Origin: an uncultured Rhodospirillaceae bacterium
GTDB lineage: Bacteria > Pseudomonadota > Alphaproteobacteria > Rhodospirillales > Magnetospirillaceae
NCBI GenBank assembly: GCA_903941105.1
Contig: CAJANL010000099.1
Span: 1 to 64,000, forward strand
Length of the DNA stretch: 64,000 bases
Direction: 5' to 3'
Positions 9,474 through 18,544 of this stretch are shown one piece after another; the first letter of the stretch is position 1; each line of letters begins with the position of its first letter. The notes under the pieces were generated by a model. It did no database searches and was not told the origin of the DNA. It saw nothing but the letters and a program-made list of their open reading frames with translations. The position numbers and the translations under genes were made by a program.

Positions 9474-10123
9474 GGCGCATCCCACCAGATGAACGGCCGT
9501 TCCAGAAGGCCGGCGGAGCAGATCAGCTGGTCCAGCGTCTTGACGCGCTTGCCGGGATTGCCCGCCATCACCGAATAGGGCTCCACGTCGCGGGTGACCA
9601 CCGTGCCGGCATAGATCTGCGAGTGGTGGCCGATGCGGATGCCGGGGGCGATGACCACCATGGCGCCGATGGAGACGAAGGATTCGACCACGGTTCGCCC
9701 GACGCAGTCGGCCCGCCGCGGACAGACCGGGTGGATGTCATCGGTAAAGACGGTGCCGGGGCCGATGAACACGTCGTCGTGGATTTCCACCTTTTCGACG
9801 AATGCCTGGCTGCCCAGGCGGATGCGGTTGCCGAACCGGCAGCCATGCTTGACCACCGCCTTGGGGCCGATGCGGCACTGGTCGCCGAAAACATTGTCGA
9901 CGAAGACGGTGGACTGGTCGCTGAGATCGAAGTCATCGCCCGCGATCACCCCGTTATAGACCGTGCAGCGCGAGCCGATGAAGGCGTTGCGGCCGATCAC
10001 CACCGTGCCGGGGGGATGGAAGCGGTCCTGGATGCCGACGATGGCAAAGGGCTCGACAATGGCGTTCTCCCCAAGTGTTGCGCCTGGGTAGATGATGGCG
10101 GACCCGTCTATGCTCATGCGCAC
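9470..10123 (-). CDS. Left-handed beta-helix (hexapeptide) acyltransferase (217 aa)
   Basis: Repeated hexapeptide turns of the LbH fold run through most of the protein (for example IYPGATLGENAIV, VFIGPGTVF, APGIRIGHHSQIYAG), ending with VMAGNPGKRVK as in sugar O- and N-acetyltransferases. The likely reaction is acetylation of a nucleotide-linked amino sugar, perhaps the product of the coupled aminotransferase, which would fit a 6811-10123 operon. The GTG at 10123 has an AAAGAG eight bases upstream; an ATG six bases further in (10117) is an alternative. It diverges from the GT4 gene across about 65 bases. Confidence 0.85.
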   Translation of the reverse strand: MRMSIDGSAIIYPGATLGENAIVEPFAIVGIQDRFHPPGTVVIGRNAFIGSRCTVYNGVIAGDDFDLSDQSTVFVDNVFGDQCRIGPKAVVKHGCRFGNRIRLGSQAFVEKVEIHDDVFIGPGTVFTDDIHPVCPRRADCVGRTVVESFVSIGAMVVIAPGIRIGHHSQIYAGTVVTRDVEPYSVMAGNPGKRVKTLDQLICSAGLLERPFIWWDAP

Positions 10124-10186
10124 CGAGTGAACTCTTTACAGTTGGGCCGGCGAGAGGTACAGCCCTACAAATTGCTGGAGAATGCG

Positions 10187-11341
10187 ATGCCGCCCGTCGC
10201 GGTCAGACTTGCCATAATACAACGCTACTTCCCTCATTACCGCAAGCCGGTATTCGACGGTCTGTGGGCGCGGCCCGGTATCGCTCTTTCGCTCCTTTAC
10301 GGACTGTTGCAGGAGCCACGGGCCGACCTCGGGATCTCGCAGCCGGCGCCGCCGATGCCCTACACCGTACCGCTCGGCAATCGCTACCTGCCGGGAACCC
10401 GGCTGATGTGGCAGTCGGGCGCCCTGCGCCACACCCTGTCGGGGGCCTGCGACGTGGTGATCCTGGAAGGCGACATGCACATCCTGTCCAATGTCGCCAT
10501 CCTGCTGCTGGCCCGCTTTCGGCGGGTGCCGGTGCTGCTGTGGCTGAAGGGGTGGTGGGGCGACGGTGCCGGCGAGGCCTCGTTGGGCGGCGGCCTGCGC
10601 GGGGTGGTGCGGCGGCTGTTCCTTGGGCTGGCGGACGGTGTCGTGTGCTATGGCGAGAGCACGCGGCGGCAGTTCCAGGCCGGTGGGCTGGCGCCGGACC
10701 GGCTGTTCGTCGCCCAGAACACGGTGATGGTGGAGACGCTGACCCAACCGGCGGCCAATGCCGCGCCCATGGCACCCGAGGTCGAACGGCTGCTGGCGTC
10801 GCCCCGCCCCTATGTCTTCACCATCGGCCGGATGGTTCGCGACAAGCGCATTCCCGAACTGATCCGCTCGTTCGTCGCCGCCGGTCTGGGCAAGGTGGAT
10901 CTGGTGGTGGCCGGGGATGGTCCCGAGCGTGATGCGGTGGCGGCGGCGGCGAAAGGGTACGGTAATGTTCATGTCGTCGGGCCGGTCAGCGACGCCGACG
11001 CCGACCGGCTGCTGCTGCGGGCGATGGCCTGCGCCTTCCCCGGCGCCGTCGGTCTGGCGGTCAATCAGGCCATGGCGGCCGGCGGCGTCGTCCTGTGCGC
11101 CGACGAACCCGGCCCCGATTCCGAGATCGTGGTCGACGGGGTCAACGGCATCCGCCTGCCCCATGGCGACGAGGCGGCGTGGACCGGGGCACTCGGCCGG
11201 GTCGCCGCGGATGCCGCCCTGCGGTCCCGGCTGGGGGCGGCGGCACGCGAGACGGTGATCGAGCGCGCCACGGTCGGGCGAATGGTTTCGGGGCTGGAGA
11301 ATGCCGCCCGCTCGATACTGCGGCTCAGAGAGGGTCGGTAA
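10187..11341 (+). CDS. Glycosyltransferase family 4 (384 aa)
   Basis: A GT-B fold transferase. The C-terminal nucleotide-binding half contains YVFTIGRMVRDKR, LVVAGDGPERD and the donor-site region AVNQAMAAGGVVLCAD near residue 290, where the usual E-x7-E first Glu is replaced, as in some GT4 subgroups. The N-terminal half begins RLAIIQRYFPHYRKPVFDGL. The ATG at 10187 has ggag six bases upstream; the much longer ORF-track start reads through the divergent acyltransferase and is rejected. It ends overlapping the convergent GT9 gene by 17 bases. It probably adds a sugar to the surface polysaccharide; donor unknown. Confidence 0.88.
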   Translation: MPPVAVRLAIIQRYFPHYRKPVFDGLWARPGIALSLLYGLLQEPRADLGISQPAPPMPYTVPLGNRYLPGTRLMWQSGALRHTLSGACDVVILEGDMHILSNVAILLLARFRRVPVLLWLKGWWGDGAGEASLGGGLRGVVRRLFLGLADGVVCYGESTRRQFQAGGLAPDRLFVAQNTVMVETLTQPAANAAPMAPEVERLLASPRPYVFTIGRMVRDKRIPELIRSFVAAGLGKVDLVVAGDGPERDAVAAAAKGYGNVHVVGPVSDADADRLLLRAMACAFPGAVGLAVNQAMAAGGVVLCADEPGPDSEIVVDGVNGIRLPHGDEAAWTGALGRVAADAALRSRLGAAARETVIERATVGRMVSGLENAARSILRLREGR

Positions 11342-12365
11342 TCGAGGTGATGAGCGCCGCCACATCGGCGGGGCGGTGTTCCGTCATGCAGACATGGGCG
11401 CGGCCCTCGCAGACACTGCCGCCGCAACCGACGCAATCCGTCAACGGATAGAGAATGCGGTCGGCGGTGCCGGCGGGAAACCAGATCCCCGGCTTGTTCC
11501 GGCCGCTGAACACGGCACAGACCGGGGTACCGGCCGCCGCCGCCAGATGCATCGGCCCGCTGTCGTGGCCGATGAAGACGCGCGCCCGCGCCAGCACCGC
11601 CGCCGTCACCCTGAGGGGCAGGCAACCGGCGAGGTTGAGCACCGGGCCGGACCAGGCGGTGGCGACGCGCTCCAACCGTTCGCGCTCGATCTCGGCGCCG
11701 ATCAGGGCGAGACCGAGCGAAGGCCTGTCCGCCGATCGCAAGGTCTCCATCCAGGCGTCGTCGCCCCAGTCATTGGCCTCGTGCTTGGTGCCGATGGCGA
11801 AGGCGGCGAAATTGTCGGCGCCCGGCCAGCCGGCCAGGACCGACCCGGCGGTGGCGCCTTCGTCGTCGCTGAGGTGCAGATCCCAGGCGGCGCGGTCGGT
11901 CAGGTCGATGGAGCCCAGGTCTTCGAGGCAACGGACCAGCCGTCCCGCCTCGGATTCCCAGCGCCCGTTCTGCGGACGGTGTCGGCGACGGTCGTCGGAC
12001 CACGGCAGCCCGATCATGCGGAAGATGCCGCAGGTGGCGAAGAAGCCCACGTCGCGGAGAAGGCTGGGGCGCGGCTTCGGCTCGGAGAGGTAGACCAGGG
12101 CCTCCGGCGACTCGGCGCGGATGCGCTGGCGCAGATCCCAAGCCTGACCGGGCGACCGCAGGGCGGGGGGGAATTCGATCACCCGGTGCAGCAGCCCGGT
12201 GCCGATCAGCAGTTCGGCCGCCGGGGCCGCCTGCGCCGACACCGGCTGATTGGTCAGCAGGATGCGCTCGGCCCCCGGCGTCGCCGCCGCCAGCAGATGC
12301 AGGGCCGGCAGGCTGACGACGGCGTCGCCCAGGCTGCCCAGACGGAAGACGAGGATGCGGCTCAT
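11325..12365 (-). CDS. Glycosyltransferase family 9 / heptosyltransferase-like (346 aa)
   Basis: An ADP-heptose:LPS heptosyltransferase-type GT-B protein. The start MSRILVFRLGSLGDAVVSLP is the family's acceptor loop, and GHDSGPMHLAAAAGTPV is the conserved donor-site motif near residue 265. A Cys-rich C-terminal stretch (DCVGCGGSVCEG) is typical of one GT9 subgroup. The ATG at 12365 overlaps the upstream methyltransferase stop as ATGA. It is the last of four same-strand genes (15699 down to 11325). It probably works in LPS core or outer glycan assembly on the inner face of the membrane. Confidence 0.88.
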   Translation of the reverse strand: MSRILVFRLGSLGDAVVSLPALHLLAAATPGAERILLTNQPVSAQAAPAAELLIGTGLLHRVIEFPPALRSPGQAWDLRQRIRAESPEALVYLSEPKPRPSLLRDVGFFATCGIFRMIGLPWSDDRRRHRPQNGRWESEAGRLVRCLEDLGSIDLTDRAAWDLHLSDDEGATAGSVLAGWPGADNFAAFAIGTKHEANDWGDDAWMETLRSADRPSLGLALIGAEIERERLERVATAWSGPVLNLAGCLPLRVTAAVLARARVFIGHDSGPMHLAAAAGTPVCAVFSGRNKPGIWFPAGTADRILYPLTDCVGCGGSVCEGRAHVCMTEHRPADVAALITSITDPL

Positions 12366-13297
12366 GGCTTGCGGGCCACCAGGAATGCGTTGGCGGTGCG
12401 GATGTCGTCGTCGTCGAACAGCGGCGACAGCTGCGGCGCCATGCGAGCCCGCTCCAGCCCTCCCTCCTGCCGCACGGTCTCGTGGGCGAGCAGCTCGAAA
12501 CCGGCCCGCCGGATCTCGCCCACATGGGCGGAGACCGGCTGGCGATTGAGCAGGAACGGCCGTGCCCCCCGGATCATCCGCCACAGCAGGGGCGAATGGG
12601 CGAGGTGGCCATTCCACAGCGGGTCGATGCCGTGGCTCTTGAAGTCGATCTGGTGGGTCATCCAGCCTCCCGGCCGCAGCCAGGCGGCGCAGGCGCCATA
12701 GGTTCCGGGCAGGTCGTCCACATGCTCCATCACCGCCTGGGAAAACACCCAGTCGATGCTGCTGTACCGGATGTTTTCCGCCTGCCACCAGGGGGCGCTG
12801 TACTCGACGGCTTCGCCGCTGCCCTGGACGAGGGCGGCGCGCAGGCGGGCGATCCGGTCGGGCGACAGGGCCGCGGCCAGATGCTCCTCGGGCAGCAGGT
12901 CGTGCGGGAACGTCCAGTCGTCGAGCCGCGGCTTCACCTTGAGCATGGTGGCGCCGCAGGGAATCGCCGTCCGGGCACGGAACAACTCGACCAGCCCGTC
13001 GAAGACCCCCAGATTGCGCTCACCGCAGGCATAGGCGCGCACGTCGAGGCCGAAATACCGTTCGGCCCCGGCGATCAGTCCCGCCAGCCCGATGCCGATG
13101 GAATCCCCAGGCCCCAGCTCGGCGATCACCCGGGGGAAGGGCATGCCGTTGCCCCGGGCGGCCTTCACGAGGTGGCGAAGGAACACCGAATAGCAGTAGG
13201 CGGCCTCGTCCGATCGTCCGGTGCGCCGGTTGCAGGCCGAGGCCGGCAGAACGAATGTCGCCAGCCCCTTGGCGACCGCCTTCAGTCGCGCGGTCAT
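12362..13297 (-). CDS. SAM-dependent methyltransferase (311 aa)
   Basis: A class I methyltransferase-like protein. AELGPGDSIGIGLAG is the glycine-rich SAM-binding loop, followed by YFGLDVRAY, and SIDWVFSQAVMEHVDD with the later WLRPGGWMTHQIDF are typical post-loop motifs. A long insert between the loop and the second motif distinguishes it from small Ubi-type enzymes. The ATG at 13297 overlaps the upstream stop as ATGA; the ORF-track start at 13663 reads through that gene. Cluster context suggests methylation of a glycan or glycolipid; acceptor unknown. Confidence 0.8.
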   Translation of the reverse strand: MTARLKAVAKGLATFVLPASACNRRTGRSDEAAYCYSVFLRHLVKAARGNGMPFPRVIAELGPGDSIGIGLAGLIAGAERYFGLDVRAYACGERNLGVFDGLVELFRARTAIPCGATMLKVKPRLDDWTFPHDLLPEEHLAAALSPDRIARLRAALVQGSGEAVEYSAPWWQAENIRYSSIDWVFSQAVMEHVDDLPGTYGACAAWLRPGGWMTHQIDFKSHGIDPLWNGHLAHSPLLWRMIRGARPFLLNRQPVSAHVGEIRRAGFELLAHETVRQEGGLERARMAPQLSPLFDDDDIRTANAFLVARKP

Positions 13298-14319
13298 CCC
13301 GGCCGCCTCGCCCAGGCCAGTCCGGGTCGGCTGTCGACCTCGGCCAGATCGAGCCCCTGCAGCAGGCCCGCCACCTGGCCATGGTCCTGGCACTGCTCGT
13401 AGCGCGGGCCGTACCAGTCGAAGGTATCGAGCAGGGTCCAGTCGTATTGCTGGCGCAGGGTCAGGGCCGGATTGTGCACGGCGGCAATGGGGATGAAGCG
13501 GACGAAGAACCGCAGCTTGGGAATCTTCGCCAGCACCAGGGTGAGCGGGAACAGCAGCGCCACCAGCACCCGGCAGAAGCCCAGCAAGGTGCCTTGCGGC
13601 CAGTCCGGCGTGGTTCGGCGCAGGCCGTACTTGATCACTTCCAGGCGGCGCAGCCAGTGCCATTCATAGAAATTGTAGGCCAGCGGCGCGCCGGCCTTGA
13701 GCAGGCGGGGCAAGGCCGACATCACGGCGGCGGGATCGGGGGTGTGCTGGATCACTCCCATGCAGAACAGGCCATCGAACACGCCGTCGCGGAAGGGCAG
13801 CCGCAACAGGTTGGCCTGGACCTGCGCCACCTCGCCGCGCCCGGGTGTGTGGCCCTGCGGATTGGCGCAGTTGACCCGGCAGGCGTCGATGGCCTCGGAG
13901 AGGTCCACCGCCACGACGCGCGCTCCGGCCTGGGCGGCGACGTCGGTGAAGCGCCCGGCACCGCAGCCGGCGTCGAGGATCAGCCTGCCCGGCAGCCACT
14001 CCGGCGGAAGCCGGCTGTCAGCGAAAAAGCGGGTCTGCGACAGGCGGTGCCCGGCCAGGCGATCCACCTGCAGGGTCTTCCAGCGATTCCATTGGAAGCC
14101 GAAATTGCCGGCATAGTCGTCCTGCTGCGGCACGAAGCGGGGAATACCGTTGCGGATCGGATAGGCGGCACCGCATCCGGGGCAGCCCAGTTCGCCGTCC
14201 TCGACCGCCGCCTCGCCTGTTCCAGCCAGGGTCAACCCCCGGGCGTCGCGGCATTCCGGGCAGACCAGGAGATCGAGAAGCCAGCGTTGCATCATCACGT
14301 CCGCAGGAAAAGCTGACAC
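13294..14319 (-). CDS. Methyltransferase with N-terminal Trm112-like zinc ribbon (341 aa)
   Basis: The N-terminus carries two Cys pairs, CPEC and CPGC, about 20 residues apart, as in Trm112p-like zinc ribbons fused to methyltransferases. The class I SAM domain follows with LDAGCGAGRFTDVAA and LFCMGVIQHTPDPAAV. A hydrophobic stretch near 245-265 (VLVALLFPLTLVLAKI) could touch the membrane, fitting a lipid-linked substrate. The start may be the internal MMQRWLL rather than the longer ORF ATG. It is coupled by ATGA to the next gene and sits three bases after a membrane protein gene. Substrate unknown. Confidence 0.83.
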   Translation of the reverse strand: MSAFPADVMMQRWLLDLLVCPECRDARGLTLAGTGEAAVEDGELGCPGCGAAYPIRNGIPRFVPQQDDYAGNFGFQWNRWKTLQVDRLAGHRLSQTRFFADSRLPPEWLPGRLILDAGCGAGRFTDVAAQAGARVVAVDLSEAIDACRVNCANPQGHTPGRGEVAQVQANLLRLPFRDGVFDGLFCMGVIQHTPDPAAVMSALPRLLKAGAPLAYNFYEWHWLRRLEVIKYGLRRTTPDWPQGTLLGFCRVLVALLFPLTLVLAKIPKLRFFVRFIPIAAVHNPALTLRQQYDWTLLDTFDWYGPRYEQCQDHGQVAGLLQGLDLAEVDSRPGLAWARRPG

Positions 14320-14322
14320 GGT

Positions 14323-15699
14323 CTAGCAGGATTCATTCTTCCTGCCCAGCCCGCTGGTCCCGAAGCGGGCCACCACCGCCGCCGCCAGGGCCAGCAACGC
14401 CATTGGTAGCCACAAATGCGTGGCGAGACGCTCCATGTAGTTGTTGAACAGGCCGCAAATGACGAGATAGGCCGGTTCCATGGCGAGGGCGGCGGCGGCC
14501 ATGGCCAGGGCGAGAGCGCGCCGTTCCGCCGCCGCCGTGGCCGCCAGCACCAGGCCGGCGATGAACACCGCCGGCACGGCCAACGACAATCGGTTGCGAA
14601 GCGATTGCGAGGTCGCGGCCCGGACCACCGGCAGACGCAGGTAGTCCCAGGCCACCTCGGCGGCGCAGGCGATGAACACGGGCGGCATCAGCGCCAGGGC
14701 CCGGTTGCCTTGCTGCTGAAGGGCGGCCGAAATGGAATAGTTGTCGGTGGGCAGTCCCCGACGCGCGGCATAGGCCTCCGCCAGGGTCAGGATCTCGCGG
14801 CGCGGGAACGGGCAATAGCGGAACGACAGCCCCGACGGACGGCCGAACTCGTCGTCGAGGACGACACGGCCATGCAGGGCGCCCGAATTGGCCTCCCACA
14901 GCGGCCGCGCCACCTCGTCGAGGAACGCCGCGTCGAAGCCGCGCTCGGCCAGCCACGACGGCTCGGTCGAGGCGAGAATGCGGGCGGTCAGGTGTGAGGC
15001 GCTCCGTTCGCTCAGGCCGGCGAAGCCGGTGATCCGGCCATGCAGGGCCGAATAGGCCAGCGTCGGCCCCAGCAACGCCACCGCCGCCATGGCGACCACC
15101 CGCAGGCCGTGGCGGCGGCGCTCCGCCGGCTGGAGCAGGAGCCACACCATCATCCCGGTCAGGGCACCCAGCGGCACCGCCACGTCCGAGGGGCGGAGGA
15201 TCGGCACCAGCCCCAGCAGCACCAGCGCCACCGGCCATCGCCGGCGCCAGCCGCCCAGCACCAGCCAGAGGGCGAACAGCATCACCAGCTTGGAGGGTGC
15301 CTCGCTCTGGACGGTGGACATCCATTGCATGTCGAAGCGGTTGGCGGCGAACAGCAGCACGACCGCGGCAGCGCCCCACACGCCGGCCAGCCTTTCGAAG
15401 CGCCGGGCCAGCAGGGCGGCGACCACGACATAGAGCCCGACCTGGACCGCCGCCACCCAGCGCACCAGCCCATCCACGTCGGACCACGGCACCAGGACCG
15501 ACAGCCCCAGTATCAGGACGCGATAGCCCGGCTCGCGCTGCGCCGGGAAATTCAGCTCGCCGCCGCGATGAAATTCCAGGGCGGTGAACAAGTAGCTGGC
15601 GGAATCCGGTGTGGTTCCCGCCCGCAGTTGGGCAAGGTTGAAGACGAACAGGGCGGTGACGCAAAGCAGGAAAGCCCACGCTATTGCCCGCTTGACCAT
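14323..15699 (-). CDS. Polytopic membrane protein, GT-C / dolichyl-mannosyltransferase-like (458 aa)
   Basis: About ten hydrophobic segments. After the first membrane helix comes a periplasmic loop with PDSASYLFTALEFHRGG, resembling the acidic loop of GT-C glycosyltransferases that use polyprenyl-phosphate sugars. The ATG at 15699 begins the first hydrophobic helix (KRAIAWAFLLCVTALFVF); the ORF-track start at 15858 overlaps the divergent gene and is rejected. It heads the four-gene minus operon ending with GT9. A role in transferring a sugar or modifying glycan in the inner membrane is inferred; no specific family is certain. Confidence 0.65.
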   Translation of the reverse strand: MVKRAIAWAFLLCVTALFVFNLAQLRAGTTPDSASYLFTALEFHRGGELNFPAQREPGYRVLILGLSVLVPWSDVDGLVRWVAAVQVGLYVVVAALLARRFERLAGVWGAAAVVLLFAANRFDMQWMSTVQSEAPSKLVMLFALWLVLGGWRRRWPVALVLLGLVPILRPSDVAVPLGALTGMMVWLLLQPAERRRHGLRVVAMAAVALLGPTLAYSALHGRITGFAGLSERSASHLTARILASTEPSWLAERGFDAAFLDEVARPLWEANSGALHGRVVLDDEFGRPSGLSFRYCPFPRREILTLAEAYAARRGLPTDNYSISAALQQQGNRALALMPPVFIACAAEVAWDYLRLPVVRAATSQSLRNRLSLAVPAVFIAGLVLAATAAAERRALALAMAAAALAMEPAYLVICGLFNNYMERLATHLWLPMALLALAAAVVARFGTSGLGRKNESC

Positions 15700-15840
15700 G
15701 ATCGCCCCCGCAGTTCGATGCCGCGGACTATTAGCATGGATCGCCATGGCCCGCTTACGTTTTCCAGGCGGGGCGGGCGGTTGCGCTCCCCCGGGATGCG
15801 CCGTATGGTGGCGCCCGTCATCCGCCATCGAGGGTTCACG

Positions 15841-16464
15841 GTGAAGTCGTTCGCGCACTGGACTCCCCGCTATGTGCTAGACCGGGCGAAGCAACACGCT
15901 TTCTCGGCCATGAACCCGGATGCGCCCTGGTTCACCCGCCACATGGTCGGGCTGCTCGATCAGTTGCTGCGGCCCGACGACCGCGCGCTGGAATGGGGCG
16001 CCGGTCGCAGCACCCTCTGGCTGACCCGCCGGGTGGCCCATCTGGTCAGCATCGAGCATGATCCCGACTGGTTCGAGCGGGTGCGCCGGCGGTGCCTCGC
16101 CGAACTCGCCGCCGGCCGGGTCGAGCTGCTGTTGCGGCGCCCGGCCGACGATGGCGGCGACTATGTGGCAGCGGCCTCGACCATCGCGCCGGACAGCCTC
16201 GGACTGGTGGTGGTGGACGGCAAGGTCCGCTCCCTCAGCGCCCTGGCGGCCCTGCCCCTGCTGCGGCCGGGCGGGCTGCTGGTGCTCGACAATGCCGAAC
16301 GCTACCTTCCCCGGGCCACGCCGTCACGGGCGCCCGGAGCCCGGCACGAGGCCGACGGCTACGGCGACGAGGCCTGGCGCGACTTTGCCGCCCGCGTCGC
16401 CGGCTGGCGCTGCCTGTGGACCACCGACGGGGTCACCGACACCGCCCTTTGGACGAAGCCATGA
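15841..16464 (+). CDS. Small class I SAM-dependent methyltransferase-like protein (207 aa)
   Basis: The motif ALEWGAGRSTLWLTRRV is the SAM loop, followed by the acidic end of strand 2 in SIEHDPDWFERV, then LVVVDGKVR and LLRPGGLLVLDNAE. The GTG at 15841 with gaggg upstream and a protein start VKSFAHWTPRYV fits the family; the ORF-track start lies far inside the opposite-strand gene. It is coupled by ATGA to the next gene. It could be an O-methyltransferase of the glycan pathway; acceptor unknown. Confidence 0.75.
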   Translation: MKSFAHWTPRYVLDRAKQHAFSAMNPDAPWFTRHMVGLLDQLLRPDDRALEWGAGRSTLWLTRRVAHLVSIEHDPDWFERVRRRCLAELAAGRVELLLRRPADDGGDYVAAASTIAPDSLGLVVVDGKVRSLSALAALPLLRPGGLLVLDNAERYLPRATPSRAPGARHEADGYGDEAWRDFAARVAGWRCLWTTDGVTDTALWTKP

Positions 16465-17015
16465 CCACACGCCCCACCACCGCAGCGGAATTCCTGGCAC
16501 TCGACTATCGGGTGTCCATTTCCGAGACCGGCGGACGCTTCCATCTGCATGTGCCGCAGCTCGGCCTGATCGTCGACGACGCCGACCTTGCCACCGCCTG
16601 GGCCAATCTTTCCGCGGCGAAACGCGACTATTTCAAACGCCATGCCGCCATCGGCCGCCTTGACGCCATCCCCTTGCCCGCCGGGGATGCTCCCCGCGCC
16701 CTGGCCCTCGCCGTCGCACCATTCGCGGCCAAGGTCGGCATCGCGGCATTGGCGGTGGTGTGCCTGCTGCTGGCGGGGATCGCCGGCTTCGACCATGTGG
16801 TGCGCTCGCTGCCGGGGCGCCTGCTGCATCAGTTCACCGAGGTGTCGACGTCGGCGAAAGTGATGTCCCGCCAGATTTCGCCGGAACGCCTCGATCAGGC
16901 CAAGTCCGAGCTGCGGACCATGGTGGAGATGATAAAGCCGTTTGCCGACGAGCTGCGTCCCCTGTTCGCCGATCCCGCCTGCGGGCCGGCTCAGCCGCGG
17001 CAGACCTCCAGGTAG
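16461..17015 (+). CDS. Hypothetical protein with one membrane helix (184 aa)
   Basis: I do not recognise a family. Residues 1-80 look like a small soluble domain (FLALDYRVSISETGGRFHLHVPQLGL). A strong hydrophobic helix, GIAALAVVCLLLAGIAGF, lies near 95-112, and an amphipathic helical tail follows (about 130-175). This predicts a cytoplasmic N-domain and a periplasmic tail. It begins with an ATGA overlap on the upstream methyltransferase, so the two are coexpressed. It converges on and overlaps the next gene by 25 bases. Confidence 0.6.
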   Translation: MTTRPTTAAEFLALDYRVSISETGGRFHLHVPQLGLIVDDADLATAWANLSAAKRDYFKRHAAIGRLDAIPLPAGDAPRALALAVAPFAAKVGIAALAVVCLLLAGIAGFDHVVRSLPGRLLHQFTEVSTSAKVMSRQISPERLDQAKSELRTMVEMIKPFADELRPLFADPACGPAQPRQTSR

Positions 17016-18454
17016 GGCGCGAGCTTGGGGATATAGGCGCGGACCTGTTCGCAGTCGGGCTGGGATGAGGGCGCCTGATAGGCCCGCCATTGCGGCGCCC
17101 ATTGCAGCGCGTCGGCCATGCCGAGCGCCGCGAACAGACCGGCGCCCGCCAGCAGGGCACCGCGCGTCGCCGGGCGGCGCGGTTCCAGCCCCAGTTCTCC
17201 GGCCGCCGTCGCCAGGCCGAGCAGGAGCCACGGCTCGATGAAAATGAAATACCACGGCCAGTAGTACAGACTGTGGTAGCGGCTGAGGAACGCCACCTCC
17301 GCCCCCACCGCCATGCCGGTGAACACCGCCATCAGCCCCAGCGCCCGCCACCGTCGCCGCCGGATCAACAGGGCGGCGCCGACGACGGCCAGGACATAGA
17401 ACAGGCGGAACGGGTAGGCGAAGGTGTCGACATGCAGCCCCTTGTCCACCACCAGCGTTCCGAGGTTGCGCGCCAGCTGCGACGGCCCCGGACGAGCCGA
17501 CGAGCCGAACTGGCTGAGATGCTCCAGCCAGTTCACCAGGGCGCCGGTATAGGCGGGGTCCCAGGCGATGAGGTGCAGGAGCTGGGCGGCCGCTACTCCC
17601 ACCGCCACCGCCGACGCGGCCAGGGCGACATCGCGCCACGACTGGCCACGGCGCCGCACCACGATGGCCATCGCCGCCAGCACCATCACCGCCAATGCCG
17701 GTTGGTAGGCGGCGCCCCGCCACGCCCCCACCAGCATGACCCACGCCGGCAGCGCGAACGCGGCGGCAAGGGGAATGGCGGCCATGGCACCGGTGGTCAC
17801 CACCGTCGGCCGAGGCCGGGCCAGCCATACCGTCAGCCATGGCATCGCCATCACCAGCAGCACCGCCTGCGATTTCTGCATCACCGCCAGGGTGCCGAAG
17901 GCGGCGACCAGCATCAGGTATCCGAGCCCCGGCAGGCCATCCGCCTCCATCGCGGCGAACAACAGCCGGCAGGCGGCCAGCAGGAACAGCCCCGAGGCCA
18001 TTTCTCCGGCGACGAACGTCACATGGGCGCCGAGCCCGAGGCTTCCCCCGAACACCACCGTCAGCGCCACCGCCGTCCATGGCGGCGACAGCCGGCGGGC
18101 GATGCCGTGGAACAGCAGGACGGCGGCTCCGGCCATCACCGCCTGAAGCGCCAGTGCCGCGGCGATGACATCGCGAAATGAAGCCGCGTCGACCAGCCCC
18201 TGCGGCGCCGCCATGGCCAACAATCCGGCCGCATGCAGCAGCCGATACCACCAGCCCAGCAGGATGAACCACGGATAGCCATAGAGCTTGAAGTCGGGCG
18301 TGAAGCCGTCCGCCGCCAGCAGGCCTTGGCCGGCAAGATAGATATCCTCGACCCGCCCCAGGTCGGGTGGCCGGATCCCGAAGGCGATGGCCAGCACCGC
18401 CGGCAACGTTGCCGCCAGGAGGACGGCTGGATACAAGGCGAACGGAGCTTTCAT
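16991..18454 (-). CDS. Polytopic membrane protein, GT-C-like (487 aa)
   Basis: About eleven membrane segments, with an early periplasmic loop containing RVEDIYLAGQGLLAADGF, where Glu-Asp may be the acidic pair of GT-C glycosyltransferases. A long C-terminal membrane half (SLYYWPWYFIFIEPWLLLGL) and a short soluble tail follow. It resembles the 14323-15699 protein in design but not obviously in sequence. It diverges from the methyltransferase at 18545 across 90 bases, and its 3' end overlaps the convergent gene by 25 bases. Membrane glycosyl transfer is inferred from architecture and context only. Confidence 0.6.
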   Translation of the reverse strand: MKAPFALYPAVLLAATLPAVLAIAFGIRPPDLGRVEDIYLAGQGLLAADGFTPDFKLYGYPWFILLGWWYRLLHAAGLLAMAAPQGLVDAASFRDVIAAALALQAVMAGAAVLLFHGIARRLSPPWTAVALTVVFGGSLGLGAHVTFVAGEMASGLFLLAACRLLFAAMEADGLPGLGYLMLVAAFGTLAVMQKSQAVLLVMAMPWLTVWLARPRPTVVTTGAMAAIPLAAAFALPAWVMLVGAWRGAAYQPALAVMVLAAMAIVVRRRGQSWRDVALAASAVAVGVAAAQLLHLIAWDPAYTGALVNWLEHLSQFGSSARPGPSQLARNLGTLVVDKGLHVDTFAYPFRLFYVLAVVGAALLIRRRRWRALGLMAVFTGMAVGAEVAFLSRYHSLYYWPWYFIFIEPWLLLGLATAAGELGLEPRRPATRGALLAGAGLFAALGMADALQWAPQWRAYQAPSSQPDCEQVRAYIPKLAPYLEVCRG

Positions 18455-18506
18455 CGTGCGCCATCCTAACCAAGGTGCTGACGCAGTGCAAACTCACGCA
18501 TCCGCC

Positions 18507-18538
18507 TTGTGTGGCCGCCAAATTGTCACGTATATACT
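18507..18538 (+). promoter_or_regulatory. Sigma70-like promoter, probably giving a leaderless mRNA
   Basis: A TATACT hexamer (18533-18538) is followed by six bases and then the ATG at 18545. Transcription starting seven bases after the -10 would begin at or next to that ATG. A weak TTGTGT lies upstream (18507-18512; spacing 18 to the overlapping TATATA, 20 to TATACT). There is no Shine-Dalgarno before the ATG, which agrees with a leaderless start. Confidence 0.45.
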
Positions 18539-18544
18539 TGCCGG

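Noticed and set aside
9623-10186. Long upstream extension of the GT4 ORF in the ORF track
   Set aside because: It overlaps the entire opposite-strand acyltransferase and has shadow-like composition; the ATG at 10187 has a Shine-Dalgarno and starts the glycosyltransferase fold.
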